From Adineta steineri (taxonomy: Eukaryota > Rotifera > Eurotatoria > Adinetida > Adinetidae), in assembly GCA_905250115.1 (NCBI GenBank), contig CAJNOI010000112.1, positions 47,419 through 111,418 of the forward strand: a stretch of 64,000 nt of DNA, in the 5' to 3' direction. The notes beneath the pieces are model-generated. The model was not told where the DNA came from, searched no databases, and saw only the letters and a list, made by a program, of their open reading frames with translations. Position numbers and translations under genes: made by a program. Positions 10,886 through 22,254 of this stretch are shown here, one piece after another; position 1 is the stretch's first letter; every line of letters starts with the position of its first letter.

Positions 10886-12108
10886 GATATTCCATGTCGA
10901 GAAAATCGCCGCGATTTTGTCGATTTTTTTCAAAATCAGCGTAAAATCGTAATTAATTGCATTTTGAAGAAAAATCGATGATTAAATCAGGAACAATCGC
11001 GATTAATCGAAATCTTTTTTTCTATCAGGTGCAAAGTTTTTGTTATATTACTACAAGTGTGGCATATATATACTCATAACTTATATTTTAAATATATTAG
11101 ACTATGTTTTCAGACGTTTATTCGCAATCAAAAGAATTATTATTAAATTTAATGTCAGCAGTATCGCATTCATTCGGTTGGGTAATCGTTATGTAGATCA
11201 ACATCTAGACTATCCTTTGTAGTCATTAGTTAATTATGTATAATATATGAGCGTTTCAGCTGCCCTTTGCTGATTATTTTACTATCATATCATGATCATA
11301 ACTATGATTTTAACAAATTTAGATTTTTTTTCGGCTGAATCTGGAGTTTTAAACTATCAAGTTATGTGTAAGGATCAAAATTTCAGGATTTTCACAACAA
11401 GTTCTATTTGGTCGAACTCACATGTCAATTGCAGTATACGTATACATATTATAACTCCAGTAGTGATGCTGGAAATTAATCTACAGAATCGATATCGTCA
11501 ATACAACAAAACATCGATATTCCAGAAACAAATGAACAGTCTTCATAATAAAGTCAACTAAAAGATTAAACTTATGATATTTTAATGATTCATTATTTTC
11601 TAGCTATTGCAAAAAATAGTTATTCAGAATGCTAGATATTTTGTATGATTTTTCTGTGAACATTTAGTTATATTTACTTTTCTTTTATTGTAATTTCGTA
11701 CATATTACTTAACTAATTTAGATGTTCTGTTATTATTGCTGTCTTTTTACATCTTCATATTCTGTGCGTATTGTAACTATGATTCTATACTATATCTCTT
11801 TATGTGTTGATTATAAGTTTTTTTTCTTTATCTATTGTATTTATATTTTATGAATGATACGTGTAGAGGAGTAAACATCATGTTTCATTATAATTCTTTT
11901 ATTTTTATTATTAGTTCTATCGTAACGGATGATACAAATAGTTAATTATTTTCAAATAAAAAATAACTGAAAAATCTAAATGTATCCAATCAGTTTTTAA
12001 TAAAAATACTGATTAATCACGATTATAAGACATTAAATCGGCGATATCGCGACAGTAATATTCTGAGTAATCAGCGATTAATCGACGATTTTCATGACAT
12101 AGGATAAT
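10886..12108. mobile_element. Inverted-repeat element with AATCG-rich ends, ~1.2 kb
   Basis: The left end (CCATGTCGAGAAAATCG, then many GATTTT/AATCG words) is inverted relative to the right end (CGATTTTCATGACATAGG, preceded by GCGATTAATCGACG). Subterminal sequence is full of AATCG/CGATT on both sides, typical of non-autonomous DNA transposons. The inside is AT-rich; open frames at 11040-11222 and 11292-11561 show no protein features. It lies exactly between segment copies A and B. Family unknown; no transposase seen. Confidence 0.6.
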
Positions 12109-12844
12109 ATCCATACCCTTAATACGTGTTTGTATTTTTTTTATTCTCTTTTCTTTTTCTCTGTGCCCCTTCTATTTCAATGCATGTCAAATACTCACAT
12201 CTGTCACAGTATGAAAGAGTGGGAAATATTTTATAAGAGTGAATGGGATACATACTTTTGTTTTTGTTTTGTCCTCACTTTTTTACAAGGGTGTTATTTA
12301 TGTTTAGTGAAGAGAATATAATTGTTACTTTTATCAAATGTTTCCTGTTCAGATATTATATTATCTCAAATTACATCAGATGGTGATGGATATAAACTCA
12401 CTATAGAACTACAAATATTTATGATGAAACCTTTTTAGCAAACGTACACAAACCAGATATATTATCGTTTCGATTATATTAACTGATCCAAAATTTCTTT
12501 AATATTTACTTCATAAGAAATACACCACTAGAAAGAGCATGAAAAGACAACTCTGTCATAGTACTGCGTTTTTTGCTATCGTTCTTCTTTCTAGTCATAT
12601 ATGTTTACATATAGAACATTTGTGTGTAACGTATACAACCCTGGGGTAAAAATTATGATCGATATTTTGAAAGCATAAGATATTTTAGATTGCATCCATA
12701 GATTACTAATATAAGTTGAGTATAATGAAGACATTCTCGATTGACAAGTACGAAAAATGTATACTTTTCGTTACTCCCTTTGTTTTTTTCATTCACTTAT
12801 GGATTGTAAATGATATAATTTTTCTTCTATAAATAACTTGAAAG

Positions 12845-14530
12845 TAAATTCTATATTTTTTTCAGAATGAGAGACAGAGAATGCAGCTTTTTCGTGTTGT
12901 TTATTTATTTTTTATACTTTAATAGAATTTTCGACCTTTTCAAGATGTTTTAACTCGAGTTCATCATCAGTACAGTAACAAGAAAAAGACATAGAAATGA
13001 AAATATTCTGATAGTGAGATTGGATTATTAAAAAAGTACGTAAAAAATACTAATGAAAATCAAAAGATTATCTAATTTTAACTTCAAACTTGCTTTTTGC
13101 ATCAAAATGAGATTCAAACTAAACAAAATAAATCAGATAAAAGTATAAAGAGAAAGTACATATATATATGCGTATTATTTTAATAATTTGTAAGATATAA
13201 ATATGTCTCTTATAAAATCAGTCAAAGGCAAAGACCAACGCACAACTTATGAAAAAATTGAACTTCGAATACGAAACATGGTCAAAGAATTTTATACTGT
13301 TTCTAGGAACGAATATTTAAAAAAAGTCAAATCAGTGTTTAATTTCTGAACGACTACATTATTTACTTTCAATTATTATTCGCTTAGCGTATTTGTTTGT
13401 TTATTGTAAATAAATACTATTTATCTCTGTTAATAATTTATATCGATATATTTTTTGAAGTTGAGAAGTATTTTGTCTATTAGCTGCTAAGCATCAGTTT
13501 CTGCTCGTTCAGAATTCAAATAAAATTTAAGAAAAAAATAGTTTATCATCTTTTTCTCAATTCACGCGCAGGTATCCATTCGCACAACCGTCGTGTGCGT
13601 AAATGTCGGCGCGGAAGTGTCATGCGCGCAAATATCGGTCAATCTAATAACTAGCACTTGCCACCTGTTGTAATTTATAATATAGTGAGAATGTAATATA
13701 ATATAACATCAACAGATATATATAATACTCACGTTCGAAAAATTTCCGGTCAATTATATTCTCTTGCGTTCTGTTTCTTCTAGCATATGTATTATCCTCT
13801 CCTGTCACTCTCTATCGATAAGCATTTTCCATTCTGTTCTTCTTCTTATATAGGTATTTTTCTCTCTTGTCATTCTCTCTATCGACAGGTATTTTCATCT
13901 CTTTCATATACGAGGGATTAATTCTCTGTCTATGTTATCTTAGCTTTTATATTATTCTAGGGATGTTCATTTTAGGGATTTTCCTTTCATATTCATATAT
14001 AGATTTTCTCCTTTTGCCAATCTATATATAGTCGTTCATTTTATGTCGAGTGTGTGTGTGTGATAAATAAAGTTCAAGCAAATAACAAGCTTCACAAATA
14101 AATTCTATATTTTTCTCAGAATATTTTTATTTCTATTTCTTGTTATTGTACAGATGATGACCGAGTGAAAACATCTTGAAAAAGTAGAAAATTCTATTAA
14201 AATATAAAATATAAATAAATATCATAGAAAAACTGCCTTTTCTCTCTCTCATTCGGAGAAATATATAGAATTTACGTTCACGTCATTGATATAAATGTTG
14301 ACTCTTTGACCGGGAATTTTTCAGACGTGAGTATTATATATATATATTGATGTTATATTATATTACATTCACATTATATTATAAATTACAGCAGGTAGCA
14401 AGTGCTAGTTATTATTATTACTTTTATTTCTATGTCTATTTCTCGTTACTGTACTGATGATGAACTCGAGTTAAAACATCTTGAAAAGGTCGAAAATTCT
14501 ATTAAACTATAAAATATTAATTTTTTTTAA
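12845..14530. mobile_element. Nested inverted-repeat insertion inside copy B
   Basis: Absent from copy A. 12845-13010 is inverted at 14105-14272 (ends TAAATTCTATAT.. and ..ATATAGAATTTA, with the shared core GAGAGACAGAGAATGCAG and its complement). 13650-13755 is inverted at about 14290-14412 (core ACATTCACATTATATTATAA). A third partial copy of the first arm lies at 14430-14515 (core CTCGAGTTAAAACATCTTG). This layering suggests more than one insertion event. A 48-codon frame at 13203-13349 (MSLIKSVKGKDQRTTYEKIE) is the only candidate coding part. No transposase recognised. Confidence 0.6.
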
Positions 14531-14920
14531 AAATTGATTAGGTATTTTTTAATAGAGCTGTAATTCTCTATTGTTCTGTATCGGTTTGCTTTATTTCACA
14601 TTTGTGCTGAGAAATAAGTGATCTATTACAGAGGTATACTCCTTTATAAACCATAAAAATATGAATTTCTCTATCATTCTCCCTTCTAATTCCAGTTTAA
14701 TACAACTTTTATTATGATTATAGATATAACTATTCAGATTTAATTTCTTCTTTCACAAATAAAAACAACTGAGTTTTTATTTTAAATCATCTTTGTTTTT
14801 CATTATAAAATTTAGTTTAGTCTTTAAAATCGAACGCAGCTTTTATACTATCATTCGAATATAAGAATACACTTGTGTTTTCGAGCGATATTATTTTCAT
14901 TAATCTTTGTAGTGTAAGTT

Positions 14921-14989
14921 AGTGTGAGGGTGTGAGACATAGGTGCAGATCAAGAGCACAAACATCTGCACTCACTTAACTTCAAGATG
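14921..14989. repeat. Telomere-like hairpin 4 (copy B counterpart of hairpin 2)
   Basis: AGTGTGAGGGTGTGAGACAT against CTGCACTCACTTAACTTCAAG; same position relative to the four-TM gene as hairpin 2. Confidence 0.6.
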
Positions 14990-15314
14990 TTTTCTAACGA
15001 TTTCTTGCAATGCATTGATTAAAACAACCGAAAAATAGTTTAGGTTTAATAGGAAGAACATGCGGCGAAAAGGTGAGTTTTTCGCAATATTCGTGTTGTC
15101 ATTCGTTCAGTTAGCAATGTATTAACAAGCTCTGAAATGACGCTTTCAATAATTAATTATTCAAAAAAAAACTTCGCAGTTGTTGAAACGCAATAGTTCC
15201 ATACGAGTTGAATGAGAGAAAATATAACTGTTACAATATATTAATTTCAGATTCCTGATTACTTGGGATTAGTGATCACTTCTTCATTTGGAATAGCATA
15301 TCATCGAAGCAGTA

Positions 15315-16459
15315 ATGACTTCAGAAAACATGACGATGGCAAAATCAACATCTATCGATACACCGAGAAGATCAGAAGAGATTGACGAAAATTATGTGAT
15401 CATAGTTACACGAACAAGTCTCATTATTTGCAGTTTTACTGCATTCGTAAGTATATGGATTCTAATCTATTCTTGTAAAATAGCTTTCAGGGATGGTGTG
15501 ACGTTTGAATTATTGGAAAATTCATATCTATTCTTTTCTTTTATGAGGGTGTGGGCGAGGGTACACGGTGGTGAGACTATAAGCAACAGTAAAGGCGTAA
15601 GTTATTCTTCTTGGACAATGCCAGCCTCTAGTCACATCCTCACTCTCGTGATTAGTATGCTCTTGATCGAAATATAGATCGCCCAAAAATCAAATTGTTA
15701 TGATAGATATCTTCAATAATATACGATCAAACAATATTCGACGATCTCTATTTTAATAAAGTTCACTTCGACGATAAGTATTACGATCACTCTTACATCC
15801 TCAAAATACTTGTTTAACTGACTTTTCAATTGTTAAGATCTCTTTTTAAGATTACAAGTGTGATCAGTTTGATTTATTTGGGCCGTTCGATTCACCTTGA
15901 TTACAAATCGAACAATATATCAAATGAAACTCTATTGGCGATGAGGATCGCTATATGGATTATACAAGGTAAACAATCTAATGAATTGACTATCAATAAA
16001 TTAACAACACTTGAACATTATTAAAATAATCATTTTTTACACTACTAGGTACTGTATCGGTCGTTGGTTTGATCATTTTCTTCCTCTCGATCAAGAATTA
16101 CGTTCGAATCGGTGCCCTAATGGTAATTCTTTTACATCCAATTCTTTTCTTCATTTTTCTTTGAATATTATTTGCTTTCTGCTCCATTGCAGGCACGTTG
16201 GCTCTGTCTCTTTTGTAGCATACGAGATTCAATTTTTGGTCTAATTGTAACAATTGATTCAGTTTTAAGTGAAGTTTCTCCCATAGTTACAATCAGATGG
16301 GCTTTCTTGGCAATACTTACTAGTGGAATTTTAGTAAGAATATCTTTGCTTTTGTCATTTTTATTCTAATAGTATTTTTTTTTATAGCTTTGGGCATCTA
16401 ATTACTACCGTAAACAGGGTCTCTTGGTAAAAAATCATGAAAATCAAACAAACGTCTGA
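15315..16459 (+). CDS. Four-TM membrane protein, paralogue B (178 aa)
   Basis: Exons 15315-15446, 15851-15968, 16049-16122, 16193-16333, 16388-16459; every junction is GT..AG and keeps frame. Product begins MTSENMTMAKSTSIDTPR (15330 and 15336 are alternative ATGs) and ends YYRKQGLLVKNHENQTNV. The four membrane segments match paralogue A, including the identical stretch SIKNYVRIG after TM2. Differences are mostly conservative, which argues that both copies were kept under selection for some time. The loop after TM3 is more polar here (DSVLSEVSPIVTIRW). Intron 1 (404 nt) again holds a telomere-like hairpin. Family not recognised. Confidence 0.8.
15545..15650. repeat. Telomere-like hairpin 5 (inside intron 1 of four-TM gene B)
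   Basis: GAGGGTGTGGGCGAGGGTA against CACATCCTCACTCTCG. Closer to the canonical arm than its copy A counterpart. Confidence 0.7.
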
Positions 16460-17094
16460 GTGGTTTACAAAACTAACAAACTTATTGAACACATAACTTT
16501 GCTTATCTTTTATTTCGAATTTTCAAATCTGTTGTACATGTTCAAAAAATATTTGTGTTGTTAAACTTTACTATCTTGAAAGTATGGATGAGAATAAAAT
16601 AAATAATTCAATATTTCCATTCAGACTCTTAAGATGCTTTATTTCATTTTCAATAGCTTGTTCATATAAATTGATATACTATATCACAAATACAAAACCA
16701 AGATGAACCTAATTTAATATCGTTTATTAGATAATTCAAAGTTTTTCAAATAATAGCATGACAACTGTAAAAATCAAGATCCGAAACATGTCAAGGGTGA
16801 CTGTGGCATGAATATAATATCACCACCCACCTTCAAGATGGTTCAGATTATTGTTCTATCGATCTTAGTAACCATACTCTAGATGATCGATTACCTGAAC
16901 TCGAAGCAGTTTCTATCAGGATAGCAAAAAATGATTAGAAATATATGAGGATGTGAATAAATAGTTATAGTATTCGCATTGACACACATAACGAGTTTTA
17001 TATCTTTTTTTTGTTTCTTCTTTTTTTTGTATATTCAAACGTACTGATTAACAGGATAGACTTTAAAAATATTTCAAATGAAAATAGAAGAATT
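16460..17094. other. Intergenic region
   Basis: Includes the right end of copy B to about 16682, then AT-rich spacer with one small telomere-like hairpin. No gene seen. Confidence 0.5.
16791..16840. repeat. Telomere-like hairpin 6
   Basis: TCAAGGGTGACTGTGGCATG against CACCACCCACCTTCAAG; short loop of about 15 nt. Confidence 0.55.
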
Positions 17095-18069
17095 TTATTC
17101 GATTATAATGGTATAATTTTTAACTGGAATATTATCAAAACCTCCACCAATAAAAGTTGGAATAAGACTTGTTTGTGGTCCATTTTTAACACGAGTTATA
17201 GTTAATATTTGTTTTATATGAAAATTTTTCTCATTGAAATACAGTTGTTTTGGTGTCCATGTAAAACAATCAGCGCATTCGTCTGCTTTCCAACGGATTT
17301 GAACAGTATCATTTCCATCAATTTGATGTGGAGGTGAAGGAAGCCATACTTGAAATTTTACATTTTTATTTAAATCTATTTTTGTAGATTGTGGATTATA
17401 GGAAATTCCAAGCATGACATCTCGACAAGTACGAGCCCAATCTTTTGGAATAGAATCAAAATATTTATCATCTGGTTTTCCTACTGATATAACTAAATAA
17501 GTTCTTGTATATTGTCGAACTTCCCATGGTGTTTCAATAACTTGAGTTGATCGAACAGGAATATCAGTATTTTTTCGAAAAAAAATTTCTTCACATGGAA
17601 CATCTTTTGGTCCTTCAGGATGACATAGTTCTTTTGAATACCAATAATCTTCATATACAGAAGAATCATTTGAATATATCATTTCATATTGAAAATTCAT
17701 GAAATTTTTTATTTCAAACGAAGTTCCATTGTTCCAATGAGAAGGAAATGCATTAAATGTACTTCCGCCGTATTTCCAATAGGTTCCATAAATGCAACCG
17801 ATATTAGGAAAACCTTCTAATAATTGAACATAATATTTTGACTGTGGTGAACCAGGAGTTGCATAAGGAAAATTTTTTAAAGCATATGCCGTTTCTGATT
17901 GTTTAATACTATAAGAAGCTGATATATAAGCTCGTTGATTAACTTCATCAATTGCATATAGTGTTGCATCATTAGCAAAAAATAAAAGTTGTGATGGAAA
18001 ATAAGGTTGCACACAATCACCAAAATAATAAAATAAAATAAATGATATATAATGCAAATATATTTTCAT
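17095..18069 (-). CDS. Secreted protein of unknown function, 324 aa
   Basis: Single open frame with an N-terminal signal peptide (MKIYLHYISFILFYYFGDCV, cleavage about residue 20). The mature protein has at least six cysteines, several NxS/T sites, a central CHPEGPKDVPCEEIFF segment, CRDVMLGISYNP, and a C-terminal segment beginning CADCFTWTPKQLYFNEKNF and followed by LTITRV, then PTFIGGGFDNIP. The C-terminus reads like a beta-sandwich repeat, but this is inference. I recall similar hypothetical proteins in bdelloids and cannot name a function. The stop is TAA at 17095-17097. It is convergent with the four-TM gene B. Confidence 0.8.
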   Translation of the reverse strand: MKIYLHYISFILFYYFGDCVQPYFPSQLLFFANDATLYAIDEVNQRAYISASYSIKQSETAYALKNFPYATPGSPQSKYYVQLLEGFPNIGCIYGTYWKYGGSTFNAFPSHWNNGTSFEIKNFMNFQYEMIYSNDSSVYEDYWYSKELCHPEGPKDVPCEEIFFRKNTDIPVRSTQVIETPWEVRQYTRTYLVISVGKPDDKYFDSIPKDWARTCRDVMLGISYNPQSTKIDLNKNVKFQVWLPSPPHQIDGNDTVQIRWKADECADCFTWTPKQLYFNEKNFHIKQILTITRVKNGPQTSLIPTFIGGGFDNIPVKNYTIIIE

Positions 18070-18647
18070 TGTTTTTTTTCAGTTTTAAAAATACTTCACA
18101 CGATATAACTTTATCAGTATATATATATTTTTTTTTCTTTTTCTTTCTGTGATAAAATAAAATAAAACACTATGAAATGCTGACTCGATTAAAAATCGTC
18201 GTACGATATTTTCTGACATGTATGATGAGAACACCTGTATCAATTTCAACTAAAATAAATCGGCCTTGGATTTCTTTGTTTTGTCGAACGTTATAAAATC
18301 TCAATTGAAATATATTGATTATCTATAAAATCCAATTTTGGGTGTGGATGAGAGAGAAACAGATAAACACCCACACCCAGCGTTGGCTTGATTAAGCTGA
18401 TTTGAATTCTAAAAATATATCAACTCACTAAAGAATTACAGTTCATCACACATTTATTTCACGTTCTTTCTAAGAATGAAAGACGTTAACATAAATAAAT
18501 ATTTATAAAGTATCGACAAGCAAAAAAGTAGCCTATATTAGGCTACTTTATTCTCAAAAATTTACATTTGAAAATATACAAAAAAATTCTTAATTGTATA
18601 TACAAAGCGAGCTGATATGTTTTTAAATCGAAGAAAGTGCTTGCTAT
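18070..18647. other. Intergenic region
   Basis: Promoter side of the secreted protein gene, one telomere-like hairpin (18340-18380), and from 18396 the left end of the duplicated glycine-rich gene segment. Confidence 0.5.
18340..18380. repeat. Telomere-like hairpin 7
   Basis: TTGGGTGTGGATG against CACCCACACCCAG with about 15 nt between; one of the shortest members. It ends about 15 nt before the duplicated segment begins at 18396. Confidence 0.7.
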
Positions 18648-19295
18648 CTAATATCTTTGAAAAGGTGCTTCTTGACCACCAACAAAATCACCAAAATAAC
18701 CAGGTTGATTTCGTCTACCACCAGCTCTATGTTGTCTACCTTGTCTGGCACCAAACGGTGCAGCCCCATTTTGTCCATTATAAAATCTACCAGGTTCCTC
18801 AAAACTCCTTGGTTCACCGTTAAAATATCCATGCCTATTTCGTTCATTATGAAATCTACGAGGTTCCTCGAAACCACCGGGTCCAACATTAAAGCCCCCA
18901 TGTCCATTTCGTCCATTGTGAAATCTACCAGGTTCCTCAAAACTCCTTGGTTCACCGCTAAAATATCCATGCCTATTTCGTTCATTATGAAATCTACGAG
19001 GTTCCTCAAAATCCCCTGGTTCACCGTTAAAATCTCCAGGTCCATTTCGTCTACGATGATATCTGCCAGGTTCAACGAAACCACCTGGTCCACCATTAAA
19101 GCCTCCAGGGCCACCAAAGTTACCTTGACTACCACGGAATCTACCAGGCCCGCCATGGAATCTACCCGGTCTACCAAAGTTACCATGGCTACCACGGAAT
19201 CCACCTGGTCCACCAAAATCATCAAACTCGCCATTAAAGCCTCCAAAACTACCGCCTCCATTCTGTAAACCACGTCGAAACATATTGTGTTGCAT
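18648..19295 (-). CDS. Glycine-rich repeat protein, copy 1 (215 aa)
   Basis: Minus-strand frame from ATG at 19295 ([19 protein letters not shown]) to TAG at 18648. An intron of 68 nt (19298-19365, GTAAGT..TGTAG) lies 2 nt upstream of the ATG; the leader exon has an in-frame stop, so translation starts in exon 2. Almost the whole protein is low-complexity repeats: GNFGGPGGF-type units in the N-terminal third, then units of the form [21 protein letters not shown]. It ends [19 protein letters not shown]. No signal peptide. Composition (Gly, Arg, Phe, Asn, His) resembles RGG/FG-rich disordered proteins that phase-separate or bind RNA, but no folded domain anchors a function. The reading frame on the opposite strand is also open because of the repeats. 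Confidence 0.75.
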   Translation of the reverse strand: MQHNMFRRGLQNGGGSFGGFNGEFDDFGGPGGFRGSHGNFGRPGRFHGGPGRFRGSQGNFGGPGGFNGGPGGFVEPGRYHRRRNGPGDFNGEPGDFEEPRRFHNERNRHGYFSGEPRSFEEPGRFHNGRNGHGGFNVGPGGFEEPRRFHNERNRHGYFNGEPRSFEEPGRFYNGQNGAAPFGARQGRQHRAGGRRNQPGYFGDFVGGQEAPFQRY

Positions 19296-19442
19296 GCCTA
19301 CAAAATCAGATGTACCTAACATTAGCAAGTGAAAGTCAATCTATTAAAAATTCTGTGTAACTTACCTTTTAAAATGATGATGACTAACTATGTCAAAAAT
19401 GTTTTTAACTTCAATCTTAGAAAACTGTTTCTTCACCGACCA

Positions 19443-19452
19443 TATTTATATA
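19443..19452 (-). promoter_or_regulatory. TATA box of glycine-rich gene copy 1
   Basis: TATATAAATA on the minus strand, about 80 nt upstream of the donor of the leader intron; identical in copy 2 (24949-24958). Confidence 0.6.
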
Positions 19453-19459
19453 CAGGTTT

Positions 19460-20649
19460 TGAACTACTTAAAACAACGTTTTGTTTTTTACAACGATATA
19501 GCTGTCATACGCTTTTTGATCTTCTTGTTTCATGGATATGGTACAAAATCGAATTACTCATATGCTATCAATCGTTCTTTATTTCTTATTTTTAGTTTTG
19601 TTTTCTGTTCACTTTGTGAAAAAATATATTTATGACGATAGGCATCAGCATAACGATATAATTGTAAATTTAGCGGGGAGTGCGTATAACAAAATGTTCG
19701 AAGTGTGACTTATTAGACATCATATTTCTTTTTTGATATTTTGTGCAATGAAAACAAACGTTTAGTACATATGATGTTTTTGTAGGGAAGTCAAGAGGGA
19801 TGCAAAACATATTTCTCATATTTAATAATATTATAAACAGCGCGTGAGAAGTCCTGACTCATTTTGAAAATAAATTTTTCTTCAGTAAAGTAAGTATTAG
19901 AACACACTCTATTTAGTCTTTTATTAATAAATTGTTAAGCATTGAAAAGGCGATTCAGAAAAAAAATCAAATAATGGAGTGAGAACGATTTGAACACTTA
20001 CGAGCGAACTTCTTCAGGTGTTTAAGCCGTTCAGATCTCAAACACCTTTGGAAGTTTCCTCGGTAGTCGGACTGCATTACAACGTGTTAATAGATGAGTT
20101 AGAACGAAGAAAAAAGGAAGACATTTTCACAGGTTGCAATAATCATAGTTAACTAATCGAGAGAATTATGAAGGGAAATGAAAAAGGTGTAGTTGAGATT
20201 CGAAATCTTTGACAATGATATGACATCATCTTTCGGCCATTGTTTAATATACGCAGAGAGAATTTGGTAAAGAATTTTTTTGAAGATGGTAGTGTGAGTC
20301 TAATTATTTTAACAATCGATAGTTAAACATATATCCATTCATTTGTTCAAGATTGAAAAATTGAATTTGACAATTAGAATCAAGTCAAAAGACATCTATT
20401 AATATCTTGAGCATAGATGAGCTGTTTCGAACAGAATAGCTCCATGTTATCATGTATATAAAGAACAAATTTTTATTTTTCTCTGCGTTAGATAAACTTT
20501 TTTTTTATTATTTTTCATAAAGACAACGTTCGCATGTCTTATCAGTTTTGTCGAGTCGGTAGTAAAAAGTCTCGATAATACTACACAACCAAATTTTATC
20601 TTGTATTTGAATAGAACATTCGTCGAAGCAGCACGCTATAATCGATAGA
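19460..20649. other. Intergenic region
   Basis: Upstream part of the duplicated promoter to about 19885, then AT-rich spacer. 19958-20005 resembles one arm of the inverted-repeat element at 25428-25765 (core GGAGTGAGAACGATTTGAAC). No gene seen. Confidence 0.5.
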
Positions 20650-22254
20650 ATGTCTTCAACACCGTCTTCGCAGGTTTGTTTTATATTAATCAATTGTAAC
20701 ATTAAAGTACTTATTCACAATGATATTGATATTTTATAGCAAAAAATAAATTCATCGAATCATGTTACTGCTGGAACATTACGAATTAATGAAAAAAGCT
20801 ATTTTGACAAACTCAAAGCCAAACATAGTAAGAAAAAAGCAAAGATTAATCAATATTTCGGTTGTTTCTGTATATATTTGCATGAGTTAGGTATAGCATT
20901 AAAGTGAGAATTTACCATTTTCTTTGACGACACGAGACAACTAATAGAAGCAATTTATAACCTCAATCATTGAGTTTAAATTAATTGCAGAGCATATTTT
21001 TGAAATATTTAGAAAATGTTCAATCAAAAATTACCGATATATCCAAGACTTACTATTGTCAAACGGGAATTTTGACACCTTTTGATCTATTTGAACATGC
21101 ACTTTATATTATTCGTATGTACTTTTTTAAAACTTTTAATTGATTTTAATATTATTGCCATGTTGGGTACACCTTTTCAGTTCATTTATCAAATGAAGGT
21201 GAAACTGCTGTGATAGATGCCTGTCGACAACTGCCAAAACTTAAATCATCACTGATTCAATCAAACCCTAATTGTAGATTAGAAACAACCTTAGGAATTG
21301 GATACTCAAAAACTCGTGAATGGCTTGCAAGAGCAAATATTCCTTTTCCAAAATCTTTTATAGAATTTCAGAGAAAAGAAGGTCCTACAGGGAAAACAAT
21401 GCCAAGTACAGGTAACATGAATTATAACGCTGTAGTCTAAGATAAAAAATAAATAATATTATTTATAATTCAACATTTTAGGAGGAGACCTACTTCTTCA
21501 TATTAGAAGTAATCGAAAAGATCTCTGTTTTGAAATAGGTCGACGATTTTATCAATCCATTCCTGATACATGCATTGCTCAATTAGATGATACTTTTGGC
21601 TATGCATATATGAGCTCGAAAACAAATGGACTCTCGCAAGATTTCATAGGCTTTGAAGATGGCAATGAAAATCCGAATGGCAATGAACAGAGAGTATATT
21701 AGATTATTATGATACGCATTGTATTATACTATAAATCTTATTTAGGCAAAAGCTGCACTTATAGGAAAAGAAGAAGATGAGATGATACATGTCGGAGGAT
21801 CTTTTGCGTTGACACAAAAATGGAAAGACAATTTGATTAAATGGAATGGGTATGTCAGAATTTTTGAGAATAATTGATAGACATTGAATCTTGCTTGTAT
21901 AAACTTAGAATACCACAAGACGAACAAGAAGCTGTAGTTGGAAGAACGAAAGGTGAAGATAGTAAAAAGATAAGACCAAAGCAACGAACATCTCATGTTG
22001 CTCGAACAGATCTTAAAGAGAATGGTGTAGATATTAAAGTAGTTCGACAATCACTGCCATATGGAGATTTAAAAGAACATGGTCTATTCTTTATTTCATA
22101 TGCTTCCGATACTAAAAAACATGAAAAACAGCTCGATAGCATGGTTGGCATGGACGATAACATATATGATCGAATTATGGACTTTTCAACGCCAATCACA
22201 GGAAATTACTGGTTTATTCCTTCATTAAATGTTCTTGAAAAGATTTTTCAATAA
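20650..22254 (+). CDS. DyP-type (YfeX-like) heme peroxidase, intron-rich
   Basis: Secure exons: 20991-21114, 21181-21411, 21482-21693, 21746-21849, 21909-22254; introns 52-70 nt, all GT..AG and frame-continuous, giving about 338 aa. Proposed 5' exons 20650-20673 (MSSTPSSQ) and 20740-20827 do not join 20991 in phase, so the true 5' end is unresolved. DyP hallmarks: QTGILTP near the N-terminus, GDLLLHIRSNRKDLCFE, the GFEDG motif (catalytic Asp) followed by NENPNG, GGSFALTQKW, QEAVVGRTK, heme-ligand His in TSHVARTDLKENG, distal Arg in IKVVRQSLPYG, and C-terminal FSTPITGNYWFIPSL. These match E. coli YfeX more closely than fungal DyPs as I remember them. DyPs oxidise dyes, phenols or heme-related substrates with H2O2; no export signal is seen. 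A bacterial origin followed by intron gain is likely. Confidence 0.9.

Larger units (their letters stand above)
8010..10895. repeat. Segmental duplication, copy A
   Basis: About 2.9 kb that matches 12108-16682 once the insertion in the second copy is removed. Shared landmarks: TATCCATACCCTTATTACG at the left end, the hairpin near 9117/14921, all five exons of the four-TM gene, and TTTCATTTTCAATAGCTTG at the right end. Exon phases and most intron lengths are the same (introns 2-4: 80, 70 and 53-54 nt). Confidence 0.85.
12108..16682. repeat. Segmental duplication, copy B (with insertion)
   Basis: Starts right after the AATCG element with TATCCATACCCTTAATACG and ends at CAATAGCTTGTTCATATAAA near 16682. 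It aligns with 8010-10895 except for an insertion at about 12845-14530. Confidence 0.85.
18396..19885. repeat. Duplicated segment carrying glycine-rich gene, copy 1
   Basis: Begins AGCTGATTTGAATTCTAAAA and ends near ATAAATTTTTCTTCAGTAAA. Matches 23671-25393 in 3' flank, coding region, intron, TATA box and upstream promoter sequence. Confidence 0.85.

Noticed and set aside
11040-11561. Open frames inside the AATCG element as a possible transposase
   Set aside because: No transposase motif, no catalytic acidic triad and AT-driven composition.
13560-14100. Possible solo LTR, because of TATA-like and AATAAA-like words
   Set aside because: No matching repeat, no clear TG..CA ends and no target duplication could be seen; better explained as the interior of the nested inverted-repeat insertion.
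18644-19273. Long open frames on both strands and in alternative frames over the glycine-rich genes (also 23920-24777)
   Set aside because: The repeat units are GC-richer and periodic, which keeps several frames open; only the GGF/RGG frame follows the spliced leader and is conserved between copies.
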